Shown piece after piece: positions 7,771 through 15,099 of a stretch of 20,280 bases of DNA (within the stretch, counting starts at the first letter, position 1; every line of letters starts with the position of its first letter). The notes under the pieces are model-generated. The model did not search any database. It worked only from the letters and a program-made list of their open reading frames with translations, and had not been told where the DNA came from. Both the position numbers and the translations under genes were made by a program. The DNA lies in NCBI GenBank assembly GCA_937874455.1, contig CALNBE010000245.1, positions 1-20,280 of the forward strand. Reading direction: 5' to 3'. Origin of the DNA: an uncultured Opitutia bacterium. Lineage in GTDB: Bacteria; Verrucomicrobiota; Verrucomicrobiia; Opitutales; UBA953.

Positions 7771-8805
7771 ATGACTACGGAGCCCAGCGTTGTCGAAGTC
7801 GTGCCCGCGATTCAGGTGGAGAATCTGAGCAAGCGGTATGGTTCGTTGCAGGCGATAGAGCAGGTGGGTTTTTCGGTCGGCGCGGGGGAAATCGTCGGGT
7901 TTCTCGGTCCGAACGGCGCAGGGAAAAGCACTACCATGCGCATCTTGGCCGGGTTGATGCCGGCGACAGCCGGGGTGGCGCGGATTTGCGGGGCTTCGGT
8001 GGCTTGGGAACCGGATGTGACCAAGCGGCATCTTGGCTACATGCCGGAGAACAATCCCCTGCCGGATGATTTGCGGGTGACGGAGTATTTGCGCTGGCGG
8101 GCCAAGCTGAAGGGTGTGCACTGGCGGGATGTCTCGGCGCGGGTCAATGCGGCGATGGAGGCCTGCGATTTGGTGCGCAAGGCGCGGCGGCGGTTGATTG
8201 GCACCCTTTCAAAGGGATTTCGGCAGCGGGTGGGTATTGCGGACGCGTTGCTGGGCGACCCGAAAGTCATTATTTTGGACGAGCCGACCATCGGGCTCGA
8301 CCCGCACCAGATTCTGGGAATCCGGCGGTTGATCAACAATCTGCGGGGCAGGATGGCGGTGCTCATTTCGAGCCACATACTCCCGGAGATCGAGCAGGTT
8401 TGCGACCGGGTGATCATCATTAATCAAGGGCGGATTGTGGCCAGTGGAACGCCGGATGAGTTGCGGCGGGAGTTTATGCCCGAGGTCACCTTTACCGTGG
8501 TGGCGGAAGCCAGTAGCGAAGTGTTGAAGGCGGGGCTGGTTGCCGGGGAGTCGCGGGTGCGGGTGGTGGATAGGGGAGCGGCGGCTGGTGGAGCGCGGCA
8601 TTTGCAGGTGGTTTTGCCTGCCGGCTCGCCTTTGGGCGGGGAATTGCTGCAGCGGGTGTACGCGGTGTGCGAGGGGCGGGTGCGTTCGTTGCATCCGGTG
8701 CAGCCGAGTTTGGAGGATATTTTCATTGCCGCCACCCGGCGGAGCTGGGAAGTGGTCGCGGAGGATGGAACGAACCGGCGGGGAGAAAAAGCGGGGACAC
8801 TTTGA
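7771..8805 (+). CDS. ABC transporter ATP-binding protein, gliding (GldA)-type
   Basis: This is the ATPase subunit that powers a membrane ABC-2 complex. It has 344 residues. Walker A GPNGAGKST lies at 46-54 and the signature helix LSKGFRQRVG at 146-155, a variant of LSGGQ usual in this subgroup. Walker B VIILDEP is at 166-172 and the switch His at 202 (SHIL). The Q-loop glutamine appears replaced in YMPENNPLP, a sequence typical of GldA-like ATPases. A roughly 110-residue C-terminal extension follows. Its stop codon abuts the start of the permease gene. With the downstream permease, GldG-like and DUF4340 genes it forms a cassette known in many phyla; gliding itself is not implied. Confidence 0.92.
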   Translation: MTTEPSVVEVVPAIQVENLSKRYGSLQAIEQVGFSVGAGEIVGFLGPNGAGKSTTMRILAGLMPATAGVARICGASVAWEPDVTKRHLGYMPENNPLPDDLRVTEYLRWRAKLKGVHWRDVSARVNAAMEACDLVRKARRRLIGTLSKGFRQRVGIADALLGDPKVIILDEPTIGLDPHQILGIRRLINNLRGRMAVLISSHILPEIEQVCDRVIIINQGRIVASGTPDELRREFMPEVTFTVVAEASSEVLKAGLVAGESRVRVVDRGAAAGGARHLQVVLPAGSPLGGELLQRVYAVCEGRVRSLHPVQPSLEDIFIAATRRSWEVVAEDGTNRRGEKAGTL

Positions 8806-9570
8806 ATGCGGACTTTTAGGATATTGCTCTGGCATGAGTTGAGGTCGCTGGCGATTGCCACGCCGACCTATGTGGCGGCGGCCATTTTTCTTGCACTGAT
8901 GGGGGCGATGTATTTCGCGCTGTTGAAAGAGGCGCAAGTGGCGACCCTGGACCACACGCCGGTGGAGCGATTTTTCCAGCTGTTCGCGCTGCCGCTGTTT
9001 TTCATCGTGCCGCTGCTGACGATGCGCAGCTTTGCGGAGGAGCGGCGGCAGGGCACGCTGGGTGCGCTGCTTTCGACGCCAGTGCGTCCGGTGCATGTGG
9101 TGCTGGCGAAATTTGGCGCGGCTTATCTGCTATATGTGGCGCTATGGGCGCTGGCCTTGCTTTATCCGGCCGTCACTTGGTGGATGCTGAAAGGGTTGTA
9201 CAATGATCCGCGGCTGCTGGCCCTGCCCGCGCTGCAAGGCGGATTTCTTTTTATCATGGTGAGCGGCTTGCTGTATATTGCCACGGGAGTGCTGGCGAGC
9301 AGTCTGACCCGCAGCACGCTGGTGGCGGGGCTGCTGACTTTTTGCGCACTGTTTTTCTTGGTGTTGCTGGGGAGCCTGCTGCAGCAGGTGCCGTTTGACG
9401 CTTATACTTGGGCGCGCTGGCTGGAGCAGCCGGCGGAGTATTTCAACACGTTCAAGCACTTGGACGCGTTTACCCGGGGCCTTGTGGATACCCGGCCGGT
9501 TTTCCTTTTCGGATCGGGCGCCCTGCTCGCGCTGGGGTTGACGGTGCTGACAGTGGAGTCCAAGGTTTAA
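8806..9570 (+). CDS. ABC-2 type permease, GldF-like
   Basis: Integral membrane subunit partnering the ATPase just upstream (no intergenic base). Its 254 residues hold about six transmembrane helices: near 15-35, 58-75, 103-122, 140-165, 171-190 and 228-248. The cytoplasmic segment FAEERRQGTLGALLSTPVRP between TM2 and TM3 is the conserved ABC-2 coupling region seen in GldF and NosY-like permeases. The substrate is unknown. The next gene begins 12 bases later. Confidence 0.9.
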   Translation: MRTFRILLWHELRSLAIATPTYVAAAIFLALMGAMYFALLKEAQVATLDHTPVERFFQLFALPLFFIVPLLTMRSFAEERRQGTLGALLSTPVRPVHVVLAKFGAAYLLYVALWALALLYPAVTWWMLKGLYNDPRLLALPALQGGFLFIMVSGLLYIATGVLASSLTRSTLVAGLLTFCALFFLVLLGSLLQQVPFDAYTWARWLEQPAEYFNTFKHLDAFTRGLVDTRPVFLFGSGALLALGLTVLTVESKV

Positions 9571-9582
9571 GAAAGAGAGACG

Positions 9583-11142
9583 ATGGCGGAGCGATTTTCA
9601 GATTTCAAAACGGCGCGCCGGTGGAACGGCCTCAACCGGCTGCTGCAGGTGCTGCTGAGCATCAGCTTGGTATTGGGGTTGAATTATCTGGTGTTGCAAA
9701 CGGCCTTTCACACGCGGTGGGATTTGTCAGGAGACCAGCGGCAGATGTTGTCGTTGGAGACGCGGAAGTATCTGGAGTCGGTCGCGCACCGGGTGCCGGA
9801 AGGCCGCCTGCCCTGGGTGCGCGCGTATGTGACCCTGTCCCCGGAGGAAATGCCGAATGAGGAGCTGGCCCAGCAGGTGCGGCCGTTATTGCGGCAGCTC
9901 AATCGGCTGGCAGATGATTTTTCCTTTGCGGCCAACCAGGAGCAGCGGGTGCGCGGCTGGTTCAAGGTGGAGGCGGCGGACCGGGTGAAAAACGCCGGAG
10001 TGTGGACCGAGCTGAATTCGCGTTTTGCGCCGGTGACGGAGCGGACCGCGCTGGTGGTGGTGTGCGAGCAAAAAGGAAAATACGAATACATTGATCTGGC
10101 GGATCTGGTGCGCAACCGGAAGAGTGGCGACGGGCGGACGGAGATAGATCTTTTTCGCGGGGAAGAGGTGCTGATCAACGCGTTGCTGCGGGTGACAGAC
10201 GACAAGTCTCCGGTGGTTTACCTGACCACCGGCCATGGGGAGAAAAGCCGAACCCAGTCGGGGGACCAAGGCTTGTCGCTGCTGGAGCTGAAACTGCGGA
10301 ACCGCAACATGCAGCTCAAGGAGCTGGATTTGCTGGAATACAACGAGGTGCCGACGGACGCCAGCATGGTGATGATTGCCGGCCCGCTCACCGCCTTTAT
10401 GCCGCAGGAGGTGGAAAAATTGCGCCGTTACATGCGAGAGCGCAGCGGTCGGGTGCTGGCCTTTGTGGATGTCGGGGCGAAATACAATCTGGATGATTTG
10501 TTTTACGACTGGGGGATTTTGGTGGACGATGCGCAGGTATGGGAAACGCCTGGCGGCGGAAGGGATCCGTCCCAAGCTTTGCTGCTGGGAGTGAGGGAAA
10601 TGGACCATCCGCTGACCCAGCAACTGCGGACCACCGGCGTGCCGCTGGAGGTCGGGATGGCGCGTCCGGTACGCTACGATTTGGCCGGCCCGATGGATGA
10701 TACTTTGCAGGTTTTCGAACTGGTTGGCACCTCGGCGAAGGACGCGTGGGGCGAGCGGGATTACCGGCATCCGCCATTTACCTTTAATTTTGAGCGTGGC
10801 GACATCCCGGCTCCCGTGAGTGTGGCGGTGGTGGCCGAGCGGGTGGCCGGGCGCAAGCAGAACATCAACATCCCGGCTGGGCGCATGCTGGTGTTCGGGT
10901 CGAGCGACGTGGTGTCGAATGCGAGGATCAACAGCATGGCCAATTCGTTTTTCCTGCTCAACGCGGTGAACTGGATGCTGGATCGTGACCAATTCTTAAA
11001 TATTCCCCCGCGCCCGTTGCCGGAGTTTCATCTGCAAGCGACGAATTCGGACCTCGGGCGGGTGGGCAAGACCTTTCTCCTGCTGCCGGGAATGATGCTG
11101 CTGCTGGGCGCGGCGGTTTTCCTTTGGCGGCGCAGCACCTAG
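9583..11142 (+). CDS. GldG-family ABC-associated membrane protein
   Basis: 519 residues with one transmembrane helix at each end (about 20-40 and 495-515) and a large extracytoplasmic domain between, the layout of GldG and the 'ABC-type uncharacterized transport system' family. Just after TM1, WDLSGDQRQMLSLE matches the family's conserved DLT/S...LS..T start. YLTTGHGEKS (about 214-223) and the later MIAGPLTAFMPQEVEKLRRY fit the Rossmann-like GldG domain. It probably joins the GldF-like permease in the membrane. A weak purine stretch (GAAAGAGAGACG) precedes the ATG. An exact motif copy lies at 9920-9929. Confidence 0.88.
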   Translation: MAERFSDFKTARRWNGLNRLLQVLLSISLVLGLNYLVLQTAFHTRWDLSGDQRQMLSLETRKYLESVAHRVPEGRLPWVRAYVTLSPEEMPNEELAQQVRPLLRQLNRLADDFSFAANQEQRVRGWFKVEAADRVKNAGVWTELNSRFAPVTERTALVVVCEQKGKYEYIDLADLVRNRKSGDGRTEIDLFRGEEVLINALLRVTDDKSPVVYLTTGHGEKSRTQSGDQGLSLLELKLRNRNMQLKELDLLEYNEVPTDASMVMIAGPLTAFMPQEVEKLRRYMRERSGRVLAFVDVGAKYNLDDLFYDWGILVDDAQVWETPGGGRDPSQALLLGVREMDHPLTQQLRTTGVPLEVGMARPVRYDLAGPMDDTLQVFELVGTSAKDAWGERDYRHPPFTFNFERGDIPAPVSVAVVAERVAGRKQNINIPAGRMLVFGSSDVVSNARINSMANSFFLLNAVNWMLDRDQFLNIPPRPLPEFHLQATNSDLGRVGKTFLLLPGMMLLLGAAVFLWRRST

Positions 11143-11155
11143 CCGCAATTTCCCC

Positions 11156-13186
11156 ATGCGTTTCAAAATTACCATTTTTCTCCTTCTCGCCAACCTCGCA
11201 ACTTTCGGGCTGATCTGGAAGATGGAGCGCGAGCGCGGACTGCCGCCAACGAGCGGCGCGCCGGTTTTTGCGGCGAACATCCAGCGGATTGCGGTGCGCG
11301 GGCCCGGCGTTTCCCATCCTTATGTCTTGGAGAAGGGGCAGCAGGGTTGGCGGGTGCTGGAGCCCTTCAAATGGGCGGCCGCGGACCGCGCGGTGGAGCG
11401 GGTGCTGGAGCAATTGCGTTTTCTGCAACTGGACCGGAGTTTCACGGTGCAGGAGGCAAAGGAAAATGGCAGCGAGCTCTCTGCTTATGGGCTGGATCAG
11501 CCGGAGATCGTCTTGGAAGTGAGCGACGGCGCGAAGGAGCCGGTGCGGGTGTCGATTGGGGTGCCAAAGGTGGAGGGCAACAGCGTGGGGCCGGTTTATC
11601 TGCTGACTCCGGGCGAGCGGATCATCCCCGCGACCCGGGCTTTGCTGGAGGATCTGATGGTGGCGCCGGAACAGCTGCGCAGCACCAGAGTTTTCGCTCT
11701 GGCTCCCTTTGAGGTGAGCGATGTCACCGTGTGGAACCGTTCCCGTGACGGGAAGGAGCAGCATACCGGTTTGCGCCGCGAGCAGATGACGATTCCGGGG
11801 GAGGTTGATCTGGAAACGGTGTGGCGTTTCGAGGCGCCGCTTGAGGCGGACGCTGACGGCAATCTCGTCCAAGCGCAGCTGGTCCGGCTGACTCAGCTGG
11901 ACTACGACAATTTCACGGAGGGCACGGCGGAACGCCTGGAGCAGAGCGGCCTGGCCACCCCCGCGATGCGGATCGCGTTGGTGGGTGGAACCCGGCAGCA
12001 GACGTTGCTGGTCGGTCAAAAGCACCTTGAGGCACGGGTGCCGCGCTATTACGCGAAGCTGAGTGATAATCCTGCGATTTTCACTGTTGATGCCGCCGCC
12101 ATCGACTCTTGGCGGGATGCGGTGGGTACTTTGCGGGACCGACGCTTCCTGCGGTTTCATCCCTCTCTGTTGCGTGAAATCACCGTGCATATCGGAGGGA
12201 ATTCGCTGGCGCTGCACCGGCGGACGGAGGGTGGCGCGCCGGCGGGCAGCGGAACCGATGGTTTGGGGGACTGGATCATTCCCATGGTGCCGGGCACCAC
12301 GGCCACGGTGACTCTTGCTGCCGATGCCAAGGCAATGGCGAATTTGATCGGGGCGTTGCGCAATTTGTCGGCGGAGGATTTTGTGCCGGAAGGAGAGGTG
12401 ACTGCCGCGCAGCAGGCATGGATCAGGGCTTTTGTGAGCGACGTGCCGAGTGCCGAGGACTTGGCGGCACTCAAGTTGAATCGTCCGGAGTGCCGGGTGG
12501 AGCTTGGCTTTAGCGAAGGCGGATCGCGGGTGCTTTTGCTCGCGAGTCCAAATGGGGCGCAAATGCCTTATCATGCCAAGCTGGACGGGCGTCCTTCTGT
12601 TTATTCTGTCGGGCCCATGCTCCGGCAGCAGCTGTCTGTTGATCCGAATTTTTACCGGACGCGGGTGGTGGAACAACTGGCGGATGATGTGAAATTGACC
12701 GCGCTGACCTTGACGGATTTGGCGACGGGAAGGGTGTTGTTGAAGGAAAATCGGGTCGATCCGGCGATCACTTGGGAAAAGGCACTGGCCACGCGCTCGG
12801 CGAAGGAGCGAGCGGAGGTGCTGGCGCTTCTGGGACAAATGCGAAGAATCGCCGCGACGGCGTTTTCCCCTGAGCCGTTTTCTCCTCAGTTTACCGCCAA
12901 GGCTCCGGGATCAACGGTGGCGGAGGGCTGGCGCTACCAACTGGATGTCGGGGTGCGGGTGCCGGGGGCGACGGTGGACGAGACGCGGACGTGGTTCTTT
13001 ACCCGGCGGCTGGGCGGCACTGAGCAGTGGGCGGGAAGTCCGGGGCACGGAGTGATTTTCCAGTTGGAGCAGGGCTTGGTTGATGCCTTGTTTCCGGTGA
13101 CGTTTGGGCGGGATCGCAGTGAAGATGTGCCGGCGGTCAAGCCACCACCTTCGGTGCCCGCGCCGAGTGCTGCCGCTTTCCAGTAA
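11156..13186 (+). CDS. DUF4340-domain membrane-anchored protein
   Basis: 676 residues with an N-terminal membrane anchor (about 5-22, ITIFLLLANLATFGLIWKM) and a long extracytoplasmic region of repeated beta-rich units. The units carry the DUF4340 pattern: W.VLEPFKWAADRAVERVLEQL near the N-terminus, then SAYGLDQPEIVLEV, a pattern partly repeated later. DUF4340 genes are regularly found right after GldG-like genes, and here only 13 bases separate the two. The family has no established biochemical function; a periplasmic partner of the ABC complex is likely. It is the last gene of the apparent operon; a tRNA gene follows 60 bases on. Confidence 0.85.
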   Translation: MRFKITIFLLLANLATFGLIWKMERERGLPPTSGAPVFAANIQRIAVRGPGVSHPYVLEKGQQGWRVLEPFKWAAADRAVERVLEQLRFLQLDRSFTVQEAKENGSELSAYGLDQPEIVLEVSDGAKEPVRVSIGVPKVEGNSVGPVYLLTPGERIIPATRALLEDLMVAPEQLRSTRVFALAPFEVSDVTVWNRSRDGKEQHTGLRREQMTIPGEVDLETVWRFEAPLEADADGNLVQAQLVRLTQLDYDNFTEGTAERLEQSGLATPAMRIALVGGTRQQTLLVGQKHLEARVPRYYAKLSDNPAIFTVDAAAIDSWRDAVGTLRDRRFLRFHPSLLREITVHIGGNSLALHRRTEGGAPAGSGTDGLGDWIIPMVPGTTATVTLAADAKAMANLIGALRNLSAEDFVPEGEVTAAQQAWIRAFVSDVPSAEDLAALKLNRPECRVELGFSEGGSRVLLLASPNGAQMPYHAKLDGRPSVYSVGPMLRQQLSVDPNFYRTRVVEQLADDVKLTALTLTDLATGRVLLKENRVDPAITWEKALATRSAKERAEVLALLGQMRRIAATAFSPEPFSPQFTAKAPGSTVAEGWRYQLDVGVRVPGATVDETRTWFFTRRLGGTEQWAGSPGHGVIFQLEQGLVDALFPVTFGRDRSEDVPAVKPPPSVPAPSAAAFQ

Positions 13187-13246
13187 GCATGGTACGGAAG
13201 ATTCGCTTGACTCCCTGGCGGAGAAAACGAATGTCCCCACCTCTTT

Positions 13247-13321
13247 GTTCCCGTAGTTCAATGGATAGAACACTGGCCTCCGAAGCCGGTGATTTGGGTT
13301 CGAGTCCCAACGGGAGCACCA
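13247..13321 (+). tRNA. tRNA-Arg (anticodon CCG), CCA encoded
   Basis: Cloverleaf folded by eye. The acceptor stem pairs GTTCCCG with CGGGAGC (13311-13317, one G-T pair). The anticodon stem pairs CTGGC with GCCGG around loop CTCCGAA, giving anticodon CCG at 13280-13282, which reads the Arg codon CGG. The T arm GGGTTCGAGTCCC is canonical. The discriminator is A and the 3' CCA is present in the DNA. Confidence 0.96.
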
Positions 13322-13325
13322 TTTG

Positions 13326-13353
13326 AAGCCCTTGCTTTGCAAGGGCTTTTGAG
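13326..13353 (+). terminator. Rho-independent terminator after tRNA-Arg
   Basis: A perfect 10-bp stem (AAGCCCTTGC, 13326-13335, with GCAAGGGCTT, 13339-13348), a TTT loop and a T-rich tail that continues as TTGAGTTTTT. It ends the tRNA transcript and possibly the upstream ABC operon. Confidence 0.85.
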
Positions 13354-13388
13354 TTTTTGGAGGTTGTTGCGTTCTCGGTTACGGTCAT

Positions 13389-13415
13389 AAAAAAACCCGT
13401 GCGATGAAGCACGGG
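13389..13415 (-). terminator. Rho-independent terminator of the response regulator gene
   Basis: A 7-bp stem (CCCGTGC, 13396-13402, with GCACGGG, 13409-13415) and loop GATGAA are followed on minus by seven U residues. It lies 36 bases past the regulator's stop codon and converges with the tRNA terminator. Confidence 0.85.
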
Positions 13416-13450
13416 CGGCGGGAAAAAGGGGTGTTGTGTCGGAAAGGGAA

Positions 13451-14107
13451 TCAGTCGAGGCGGGTGGCGTCGATCAAACCATGTTTGACGCTGAAACGAA
13501 CCAAGCTGGCGACATCGTGCAGTCCCAGTTTTTTCATCAAATTGGTCCGGTGATTTTCCGCGGTTTTGACGCTGATGGAGAGCTTTTGGGCGATTTCCTT
13601 GGTGCTGTAGCTCTCTGCGATAAGTTGGAGGATTTCCCGTTCGCGAGTGGTGAGCAATTCGACGCCCTGACGTTCGCCGAGAGACGGGTTGACCAGTGCT
13701 TCGCGCAGCAGTTGGGCGACGTTGGGGCCAAAGTAGCTGCCGCCGCTGCCGACTATTTCGATGCCTTTTCGCAACTCGCTCAGCGGGGCGGATTTTTCCA
13801 CGAATCCGTGGGCGCCGGACTGGAGAAGTTCTTTAACAAGGAGGGGGTTTTGGTGGCCGGAGAAAATGAGCACACGGGTGGAGTCAAGTTGGCGGCTGAA
13901 ACGGCGGAGCACCTCAACGCCGTTGAGGCCGGGCAGCATCACGTCGAGGATGACCAGATCGGGCTTTAGCTCTAGACAAAGGTCATACCCAGTCTGGCCT
14001 TCGCCGGTTGAGCCGACAACTTCGTATTCACCATCAATTTGCAGTATTTCGGCAATCATCTCGCGGATGGCCGTTTGATCTTCGATAACAACAACGCGTT
14101 TTTTCAT
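13451..14107 (-). CDS. NarL/FixJ-family two-component response regulator
   Basis: A cytoplasmic transcription factor switched on by aspartate phosphorylation, with 218 residues. The receiver domain (1-120) has the acidic pair E9/D10, phospho-acceptor D55 (LVILDVMLPG), S83 and K105 (FVEKSAPLS). The C-terminal LuxR-type helix-turn-helix (about 150-205) includes LTTREREILQLIAESYSTKE and SISVKTAENHRTNLMKKLGL. All receiver catalytic residues are present, so phospho-control is expected. No histidine kinase is adjacent, so the partner and target genes are unknown. It is monocistronic, with its own terminator. No Shine-Dalgarno sequence is visible. Confidence 0.95.
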   Translation of the reverse strand: MKKRVVVIEDQTAIREMIAEILQIDGEYEVVGSTGEGQTGYDLCLELKPDLVILDVMLPGLNGVEVLRRFSRQLDSTRVLIFSGHQNPLLVKELLQSGAHGFVEKSAPLSELRKGIEIVGSGGSYFGPNVAQLLREALVNPSLGERQGVELLTTREREILQLIAESYSTKEIAQKLSISVKTAENHRTNLMKKLGLHDVASLVRFSVKHGLIDATRLD

Positions 14108-14358
14108 GGGTTACGGATGAGGGGGTAAGATGTGTAACTTTGAGAAGCTTAAGCAAGCTCTCTTCGTCTGCGGAAGAAATTTAACAAAAATAATCTTTTT
14201 GATTCGTTCGTAAGGGTCCTTTGCAAAAGGGGGAGGTGGAGGAAGCGATGGGCTATTTTTCAACGGTTTTTTTGCGAAGGCCGTTTGTTCTGAGCGATCG
14301 AGGGTCTTTCATTTCGACAAAAAAAGATATCAAAAACGAATTTGATGTGCCGGATCGG
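14108..14358. other. Intergenic region upstream of the response regulator
   Basis: Comparatively AT-rich, with no supported gene. A 63-codon TTG-initiated plus frame overlaps the end of the next gene and lacks any recognisable feature. The region should contain the regulator's minus-strand promoter, but no box pair is convincing. Confidence 0.5.
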
Positions 14359-15081
14359 CTAGAACAGTGCGTTAAGAGTTGTGGAGCGGCTGAGGGAAAA
14401 GGCGGTGCGTAGGCGGAGGAAATTTTCGAATAGTTCGCCGGGGGAGCCGGGGGAGGAAAATTGCATGGTGAGGAGGTGCCCAGAGAAGACGACTTCGGCT
14501 GGCACTCCGGAGACGCTCAGGGTGCAGGTGTGACAGTCGGAAGGGTAATCGATGCGGAGGGGGGATGTTGGGGGGAGCGCTTCGACGGCGTCGATGACTG
14601 CCTCGACGGAGTGGGGCTGGTTTGGCAGGAACTCTAGGTGGTCGAAGAGGCCGGAGAAAAGCGTGTCCCAAGGGGCGGAGGAAATGTCGGCGGCGGGGGA
14701 AATGCTGTGCAGAAGGAGGCTGCGGCGGTAGTGGGCGGGGCAGTCGGGGGCGATGGCGTACTGCCATTCGAGGGCGAAGTCCCGGGTTTGCAGCAGGGCG
14801 TGGCCGGTGGCGGAGTGCAGGGTGAGTTCGCGGCGTTTGTAGCCCAGTGTTTCGCGGGTTTTTTGGAAAAAGGCCTCGGATTCGGCCCGTAGTTCGGTGT
14901 CGCAGATTTTTGCGAGAAAGGCGTTGGTGGCAGGGGTGTCGGCGCCTGGCACCGTGTGCACATTTTTTTTAAAGCCGGACAGTTTTTTGATCGGGCCACC
15001 GGTGCTGGCGGAGAGGCGGATTTCGGAGAGAAATCCGGCGGCGGAGCGCGGGGCGGCGTTGTCGTCGGGCGGGGGCGTCAT
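14359..15081 (-). CDS. Hypothetical protein, unknown family
   Basis: 240 residues that I do not recognise. There is no signal peptide and no transmembrane helix. The composition is ordinary, with several Cys/His (DCHTCTLSVSG near 190, YAIAPDCPAHYRR near 110) and a helix-forming middle. The start is the only in-frame ATG near the N-terminus, 18 bases after the stop of the lipoprotein gene, so the two are probably one operon and may work together. Motif copies lie in its coding sequence near the 3' end (14413) and at 14675. The frame is coherent and avoids stops, but with no family match its reality rests on context. Confidence 0.65.
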   Translation of the reverse strand: MTPPPDDNAAPRSAAGFLSEIRLSASTGGPIKKLSGFKKNVHTVPGADTPATNAFLAKICDTELRAESEAFFQKTRETLGYKRRELTLHSATGHALLQTRDFALEWQYAIAPDCPAHYRRSLLLHSISPAADISSAPWDTLFSGLFDHLEFLPNQPHSVEAVIDAVEALPPTSPLRIDYPSDCHTCTLSVSGVPAEVVFSGHLLTMQFSSPGSPGELFENFLRLRTAFSLSRSTTLNALF

Positions 15082-15099
15082 TTGGCCTGCGCGGAGGGA

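Noticed and set aside
10958..12838. A 626-codon minus-strand open frame
   Set aside because: Antisense to the DUF4340 gene, Arg/His/Gln/Pro-rich; the plus frame has the anchor and DUF4340 pattern.
13247..13353. Integration site of a mobile element at the tRNA
   Set aside because: No integrase and no second copy of the tRNA 3' end is visible in the window.
14221..14412. A 63-codon TTG-initiated plus frame
   Set aside because: It overlaps the end of the 240-residue gene, has no good ribosome site and shows no features of a real protein.
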